The notes beneath the pieces are model-generated. The model searched no databases. It saw only the letters and a program-made list of their open reading frames with translations, and was not told the DNA's origin. Shown here in pieces: positions 58,143 through 64,000 of a stretch of DNA of 64,000 nt (position 1 is its first letter; every line of letters begins with the position of its first letter). The translations under genes and the position numbers were made by a program. Origin of the DNA: Leptodactylus fallax. Lineage: Eukaryota; Chordata; Amphibia; Anura; Leptodactylidae. Location: the NCBI GenBank assembly GCA_947044405.1, contig CAMRHE010000067.1, positions 2,425,501-2,489,500 of the forward strand, written 5' to 3'.

Positions 58143-58237
58143 AATATGTCTATCTATCCCATATCTATCTTTCATCTGTCTATCTATTCCATATCTACTG
58201 TATCTATCTATTATCTATCTATCTACCTACCATTCTG
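57539..58237. repeat. Long (ATCT)n microsatellite with higher-order pattern
   Basis: About 700 bp of ATCT units is punctuated by CCCATATCT and CAATATGTCTATCTATCCC, which recur (near 57822, 57875, 58140). Short ATCT blocks were therefore amplified together with their interruptions. The open frames of YLSI-type repeats are by-products. Confidence 0.97.
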
Positions 58238-58457
58238 TCTATATTATAATGTAGAATGTACAGAAGGTATTTGCCTTCCTTATAACTGCTAATAATACTT
58301 GCAGAGGAAACTCTGACTAAAGGCAATAAATCCCAGGGTATGAGCGCTATGGTTTCTGAAGCCACTTACTGAGACAATGAAGTATATTCACCCAAGAAAA
58401 CATCACGAAAGAAATTACCATAACAGAGAGAAAAAAACTGAATGTGGAGAAATAGGT
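58238..58457. other. Unassigned
   Basis: Nothing recognised. Confidence 0.4.
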
Positions 58458-58665
58458 TTTTAGGCTGAAGCCCCACATAGTGCAGGAAAAAAACAATGAG
58501 GAAAAAACTTGTTTGTGTTTTTTCCACTGTGTTTTTCATTGCGATTTCACAAAGTTTTCCTCTGCAGACTTTCTGCCCCTATTATATCTATACGGAAAAC
58601 GCCAGCATTTCTGCAGGTATAATTGTCATGCTGTGGATTTTTTTCTGCAATGGTGAAATACAATG
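58458..58665. mobile_element. MITE family A, left half
   Basis: GGCTGAAGCCCCACATAGTG, then CTCTGCAGACTTTCTGCCCC and CATGCTGTGGATTTTTTTCT. The right half is missing. Confidence 0.6.
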
Positions 58666-59639
58666 TTATTCTAACTTTACAGAGATCCTTCTGATCTATT
58701 TAGGATGAATGAACCTTGGACCTGAAGTAGGTGAAAGTGGAGGGTAAGTGGAGAGTCAGGATTTTTCTCATCATGTTTATTATTGAGCTGTTCTGACACT
58801 GTGTAAAACCCCCTGCACACCACTGTGTGCTAGGTCAGTGTTGTATCTGGGTTTTTCCCATATAGCGCACTGACCCATTCATTTCTGTTGCATTCTGTGT
58901 ACATGATGTCAGTCTGCCACAAAACTCAGGACAGGTCCTATTCCTGTCTGGTTTTGTGGCCATGCTTCAGTGGCTCCTATTCATTGAGCGAATAGCACAC
59001 GGTCATCTGTAAGTAGCCTAAGAGAAGCCGACATGACCGTGAGCACATGATGGGTATTTATTGATTCATTGCAAGGATTCATTGGATCTGAGATTTGGTG
59101 CTTGGTTGGTCCTTATTTGAAACTAGATACATTTTTTAAATAGAGAATGTTTTGATATTCAATGCATATTAATAAACTGTGGTATTGTCTCAGATAAGGC
59201 TGTTTTGCTGTGATATTTTTCTGCTTGTGTAGGCAAATGGGATTTTATAACAGGTTAACTCAAAGATGGTCAAAGAATGACTATAATCACACCAGAATCC
59301 AATAAAATAATAGGTGTTTAATATATGAAAATAGATAATACTCAGCTGTGGTTACAAAGGATGAAATAGATCACAGGAGAATTGTATATTATTATATTGT
59401 ATATTGTATACTATGCAATAGTATACACAAATCTCAATCAATGACATTCAAAGGATGCTGGGCACCTAGTCATGGTCTCAGCTGAAGCCGACTAGCACAT
59501 TAGGTAGAGTAGATGAGGTGAATGGAGCTTACCAAAAGGGGGCAGGGCTTGTTTAAATAGGAGGCAGGGCTTAAGATCCCCATATTGGGACACTAAAGAT
59601 GGAGATGCTAGCAAATGGGCTGGCAGTAAGTATAAGCAC
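58666..59639. other. Unassigned, no gene seen
   Basis: Nothing recognised. Confidence 0.4.
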
Positions 59640-59880
59640 TCTTACCTATATAGCAACAACATATTCTGCAGTCATTTTACAGACATTGTAAGTCAGTGTC
59701 CCTTTATAGGGCTCACAATCTACATTCCCTATCAGTAAGTCTTTTGGAGTGTGGGAGGAAAATGGAATACCCAGAGGAAACCCACACAGCCATGGGGAGA
59801 ACATACAAACTCCTTGCAGATGTTGTCCTTGGTTAGATTGACACCTAGGGCTTCAGTGCTGCAAGGGTCTGGAGAGGTTG
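59640..59880 (-). repeat. SINE with L2-type tail (copy 2, inverted)
   Basis: Inverse of the 46.9-kb copy: GGGCTCACAATCTACATTCC, CTATCAGTAAGTCTTTTGGA and CTCCTTGCAGATGTTGTCCT. The 5' half with the B box is degraded. Confidence 0.75.
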
Positions 59881-60043
59881 TAAAGTGCACTATGGATCAC
59901 TATTTTTACTTAAACTAAACTATACATTTACCACATTCTGTTGCCACATACCCCTGTCAGCAGCTTATTTTCTGCAGGAGTAGCGGATTGGGTATACTAA
60001 AATCAACATAAGGGGTGGGGCGAGCCAGTTCATAATGAACTGA
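59881..60043. other. Spacer
   Basis: Nothing recognised. Confidence 0.4.
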
Positions 60044-60057
60044 TGTAAGGGAATTGC

Positions 60058-60252
60058 TAGTTGTGCAATTCCCCAGTGCTGCTGCTGAAACAAGGGAAGA
60101 AGGGAAAGACAGAGATAGTGAGTCCTAAGCTCCACCCAGCCCCTGTCCTTACCTAATTGCCACAACTGTCCTAATGAAAGGGACAACTGGGGGGCAGTCC
60201 CTTCTTTGAATAAGTGTACAGAGATTAGGACAAGACAAAACAACAGAAACAG
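60058..60252. repeat. Segment X, first copy (LTR head)
   Basis: Direct repeat of 60557-60751, offset 499 bp, with no differences that I can see. Confidence 0.9.
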
Positions 60253-60555
60253 CCATATTAAGGTGTGGTTTGTACCAAACTTGTTCAATCCAAAACAAAT
60301 CTTGGACTTGAGCCACTCTAACCCGAACAAAATGAATAGCAAGACATTCACCCATGTCTATGTATGAGTCTGATTTATAGGCTTAAACATTATACAGGAA
60401 GACGGACTCCTAGCATTATAGTTATTTCTGATGCCAGAAGTTACTGCTTCCCCAGGATATATAGTCCTCTAGTGATTACAGCAGCGGACAGTATTTCACG
60501 GGAAGGCAGGGACTTCTACAAGTCAAGTTTCTCCACAGGATCTGCTAGTTTATTT
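60251..60555. repeat. Segment Y, inserted copy
   Basis: 305 bp nearly identical to 61550-61854 (about three differences). It joins segment X through a 2-bp overlap AG. Confidence 0.9.
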
Positions 60556-60556
60556 A

Positions 60557-60751
60557 TAGTTGTGCAATTCCCCAGTGCTGCTGCTGAAACAAGGGAAGAA
60601 GGGAAAGACAGAGATAGTGAGTCCTAAGCTCCACCCAGCCCCTGTCCTTACCTAATTGCCACAACTGTCCTAATGAAAGGGACAACTGGGGGGCAGTCCC
60701 TTCTTTGAATAAGTGTACAGAGATTAGGACAAGACAAAACAACAGAAACAG
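60557..60751. repeat. Segment X, second copy
   Basis: It repeats 60058-60252 and then continues into the remainder of the LTR. Confidence 0.9.
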
Positions 60752-61156
60752 TACCAAATTGAAATCCAAAAGAGTAGTAACAAGGAAGCCAAAGGTCAGA
60801 AGTCAGAAATACAATAATAGCAAGAGAAGCGCTTAGCAAGGACAAAGTCTCAATAGCCAGCAAACCTGTGTGGACTGATGACCTGTTTATAGGAAGTCCA
60901 GAACCCGCCCCAGACTTGATTGGTATATAGGCTGTCAATCACACAGGCAAGGCTAAGATTAACTATTTGAGGAATGGAGGGAAACAAAGGTGTAGGAGAT
61001 GGATGTAGTAGAAAATCAATTACAGAGAAAAGGTAATAGAGCAGTGTTCAGACAGCAGCAATAACCCTAAGCAAGGAATCAAAACTGACATGCCTCCTGC
61101 GCCACAGCGTGCGAACGGATGGTGGCGCAGAAACCTGAACAGACAGAGACTTTACA

Positions 61157-61549
61157 ACTGGGTTCAACCCAAAATTCCCAAAAAGTTGTCTTTAGTCTTT
61201 TGAAACTTTTTGACCAGACTATTAAAATGTCAAATAGTTGAGTAACAATCTGGGGTCCAATATTATTATATGGGGTCTGAGTATAAAGGCCATGCCGCTT
61301 TTATAAAGGCCACCCCCCTTGAACAGGTCACTACTACTTTTGCTGTGAGATTCCATTCACAAGTCATCGTGTGAAGGGCTCTCCTGGGTTGACATCTCTG
61401 TGTATGTGTATAGCTGAGGTCCGTGATTGGGCCACCAGAGTATAATTTCACTTTGACATAACTTCGTCTGTGTTTGCCTTAGAGAGTTAGACATTGGATA
61501 GATAGGCTCCTAGATGCCCTGACAATGTTATACACTACTGTATGCTTTG
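61157..61549. other. Unassigned, no gene seen
   Basis: Nothing recognised. Confidence 0.4.
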
Positions 61550-61854
61550 AGCCATATTAAGGTGTGGTTTGTACCAAACTTGTTCAATCCAAAACAAATC
61601 TTGGACTTGAGCCACTCTAACCCGAACAAAATGAATAGCGAGACATTCACCCATGTCTATGTATGAGTCTGATTTATAGGCTTAAACATTATACAGGAAG
61701 ACGGACTCCTAGCATTATAGTTATTTCTGATGCCAGAAGTTACTGCTTCCCCAGGATATACAGTCCTCTAGTGATTACAGCAGCGGACAGTATTTCACGG
61801 GGAGGCAGGGACTTCTACAAGTCAAGTTTCTCCACAGGATCTGCTAGTTTATTT
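61550..61854. repeat. Segment Y, presumed donor copy
   Basis: This copy is continuous with its flanks on both sides, whereas the copy at 60251-60555 is bounded by LTR sequence. It is therefore the likely source. Confidence 0.8.
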
Positions 61855-61929
61855 GCTATGGGAAGGTGTTGGAGACTGGAACAGTAATGTAAATGTTCTG
61901 GGATTGCAGGGTACTTTGGGACTGCTGGC

Positions 61930-62175
61930 ATGACACCCTGGAATACATGGTGCTCCCCAGATCCTGCACCCCTGAATGTGTCTTGTTGTTTGCTTGATGA
62001 CTTAGTTGTTAGTGTTGCTAGTCACAATCTGTATAAACTGTTGCATTTTTATGCTAAAAAGTTTATCCTATTGAATTGGAAACATCTCAAGCTTCCCACC
62101 AGGGCAGCATGGATCTGTGAAATTAACAACATCCAGTCCATGTACCAACTCACGTACAAAGCCAGGGGGCCCTGA
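61930..62175 (+). pseudogene. Possible L1-type LINE ORF2 C-terminal fragment
   Basis: The last about 40 codons read AKKFILLNWKHLKLPTRAAW, then INNIQSMYQLTYKARGP and a stop. The pattern of a Trp-Lys, a Trp and a terminal LTY...RG resembles the C-terminal end of L1-type ORF2 proteins. No reverse-transcriptase motif is present and the first half of the frame has no similarity I can name. An alternative is chance resemblance. Confidence 0.4.
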
Positions 62176-63611
62176 CAGGCTCAATAAAATGTGGGACCCC
62201 TGAGTAGAATCCTCTGCCATGTCATCTATTGACCCTTGACTGGACTTCTCTTTATGACCTGGACGTACTGAGTTCACCTTCTGCTTCTCTGATGTCACGC
62301 TGTGCCCTCTGATGACATATCGACTGAAAGACAGGTCAACCAGTATTCTCCATCTATGGCCCTCACATTCTAAACATCACTGTGGGGAGGAATTTGCAAA
62401 CAGAGGTCAAGTATTTTTTTCATATAGCCTGAGCCTGAAGAATGAATTTTACTGTTGGACCCCATGCACCCCAACCCAACATTGCATCAGGCTCTATATA
62501 AGACTCGGTGGGAAATGCCTCTTCTGCAAGCAGCGACAAGAGCCCAAGGCGGCATTTCAAGTTTTATTGTATGTTCCCTGCAGGATCAGTCCAAAGCTAG
62601 GCCTGTTAGTGTGTAACAAAATCTGTACTGAATATGCATAGGGCATAATAATTGAGTTATTTACCTGCAACATAATTCACGAGTGGAAACTAATAACCCA
62701 AATGAACTGACATTAATGCATTTTTGTCTCTTGAATGGGTTTTGATTTGAACATTTAGTTGTATCACCTGGGATACATTTATAGTTGTTTTTCGTTCTTT
62801 ATCATTTTTTTTTTTTAACATTTTATGGATTCTTTCCCATTAATTATCTCCATGAGCTTGCACATGAATGCTTTTTTATAGTGGGCACCCAGCTGCAAAA
62901 TTCAATGTTGCATAAAAGCGCAACAAATATAGTAATTAAAGTAATCCCTATGAAATGTTCAGTATTTTGCTGGGGTTAATGTGTTTTGTTTAATTAATTC
63001 AATGATTGTACGTAGTGCACTGACCCGCGTATACTAAGCTATTCTAGTCAATAGCCGCCTGTACACAGGGCTAGATTAGGGTGGAGAACAATTTGGCTTT
63101 ATAAACAGCCTATGGAAAACAGCGTCCAAATATTTCTATGTATTAGCACTATTGCTGCACAATTCAATGTATTTTGTATTTTCCCAGGCTCACGCCACAG
63201 TTTAGGAACGTTATATGATTAGTTTTAGAGCCTATAACTTCCTATATACATTTAACATTTATTTCTTCAAACTTTTTTGTGGCCAGATTTCATGAAAATT
63301 GAGAACTAGGTACTACAACATGCATCTCTGTGAGCTTTGGGTATATTTAGATATATTTCCTTGATCTCCAGTGGATTTATTTTGATATATTCCAATTCTT
63401 ACTACAGCCAGTTGCTGAGAGACGCTGTGTAGGAAGAATCACGCAGCGCTGACAGAGCATAAGCAAGTGGATCAACGCAGTCATAAAAATGTGAATGCCT
63501 TGCCAGGGACTAATAATATCAAACATATCAAAGTTTTGAAATAATCTTCTAAGTAGACTTTGGAGACATTTGGCACTAATAAAACAAAAAGTGTGAATCT
63601 ACTAAAAATAT
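62176..63611. other. Unassigned, no gene seen
   Basis: 62180-62640 is less A+T-rich and could be LINE 3' sequence. 63000-63550 has no repeat character and is a candidate for conserved non-coding DNA. Confidence 0.4.
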
Positions 63612-63614
63612 AGC

Positions 63615-64000
63615 TTAAAAGGGTTTTCCGGGCAAAAAAGGTCTGTTAGTCTTATCAATGGGTTAATAAGTGCACCCAAATACCTTTAGCAGTGTTTTGA
63701 GTGATTTCTGGTTTTCTATGGGAGCTCCTGGTATCCTCTGCATTTGTTTACATGGGTAGCTTCCTGCTGTCTTAGCCTACAACTACCATGATGCATTGCA
63801 GTTCACTCAGATCCCCCCTCTCACTTCCTCTCTGTTTCCCTAGCTAGCCTGCGGACTACTAGCCCTACCTACCTAGCTAGCTAACTAACTCAGTCCCCCA
63901 ACCCCCACCCCATCATACTTATCTGTCTTCTCGTCCTGGAGATGACTTTCGTCGGTGCCGCTGTACCCTCTTCTGCCCACACATGGGAGCTGGAACTGGC
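63615..64000 (+). mobile_element. Non-autonomous element family E (copy 2, cut by window end)
   Basis: AAAGGGTTTTCCGGGCAAAA starts the copy, followed by GGTCTGTTAGTCTTATCAAT and GCAGTGTTTTGAGTGATTTC in the same order as the inverted copy at 55473-56228. CTAGCTAGCTAACTAACT near 63871 is a short tandem run. The right end lies beyond the window. Confidence 0.7.

Larger units (their letters stand above)
60044..61156 (-). mobile_element. Solo LTR (copy 3) interrupted by a templated duplication
   Basis: TGTAAGG at the left and CTTTACA at the right are the LTR ends in minus orientation. The flanks ACTGA (60039-60043) and ACTGG (61157-61161) fit a 5-bp target duplication with one change. Removing 60253-60751 leaves a 614-bp LTR matching copies 1 and 2. 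The extra sequence is a second copy of the LTR head (60557-60751) plus 305 bp copied from 61550-61854. Confidence 0.85.

Noticed and set aside
57507..58292. A 261-codon open frame of YLSI repeats
   Set aside because: It is the translation of an ATCT microsatellite.

Overview
The window reads as repeat-rich, A+T-rich intergenic or intronic vertebrate DNA, most likely from a frog or toad. That identification is an inference. It rests on several Tc1-type transposons, numerous short elements with inverted ends (many at TTAA sites), L2-tailed SINE copies, LINE fragments, solo LTRs, and long microsatellites together with hammerhead-ribozyme repeats of the kind known from amphibians. I see no host protein-coding gene, rRNA, functional tRNA, operon or CRISPR array. 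Almost every open reading frame is either a transposon remnant or a by-product of low-complexity sequence.

Layout. 0-9.8 kb: a Tc1 end, a TTAA element, minisatellites, a Tc1 remnant interrupted by another repeat that carries a solo LTR (3216-3879), then unassigned DNA and microsatellites. 10.4-12.0 kb: a full-length Tc1 element with an uninterrupted 340-residue transposase whose Asp153, Asp244 and Glu279 are all present. A 194-bp internally deleted relative lies at 19.5 kb. 12.2-14.1 kb: an unclassified, internally duplicated repeat split by a hAT-type element with an exact 8-bp target duplication. 15.3-15.9 kb: a second solo LTR. 20.2-20.6 kb: a 5'-truncated LINE with a 17-bp target duplication. 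22.9-24.5 kb: a broken Tc1 element. 27.3-29.9 kb: two copies of a third Tc1 family fused head to head. 32-33.3 kb: a decayed LINE with reverse-transcriptase motifs. 36.1-37.4 kb: a run of five non-autonomous elements ending in a 425-bp foldback. 38.2-39.4 kb: a Tc1 fragment followed by a 309-bp-period repeat carrying an apparently complete hammerhead ribozyme core. 52.4-54.1 kb: a damaged hammerhead joined directly to an 88-copy 18-bp satellite, with a third decayed hammerhead at 54.9 kb. 57.5-58.2 kb: a 700-bp ATCT microsatellite. 60.0-61.9 kb: a third LTR broken by a templated X-Y-X rearrangement whose Y donor sits 1.3 kb away. The window ends inside an element whose inverted relative lies at 55.5-56.2 kb.

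Nothing here works together as a pathway; the region is a record of transposition, truncation, nesting and tandem expansion. The two parts with possible present-day activity are the Tc1 transposase at 10.8 kb, which could mobilise itself and its deletion derivative, and the hammerhead at 39.1 kb, which could self-cleave if transcribed. Family names come from motif recognition without a database search. Unassigned stretches may hold conserved non-coding elements that cannot be seen without alignment.
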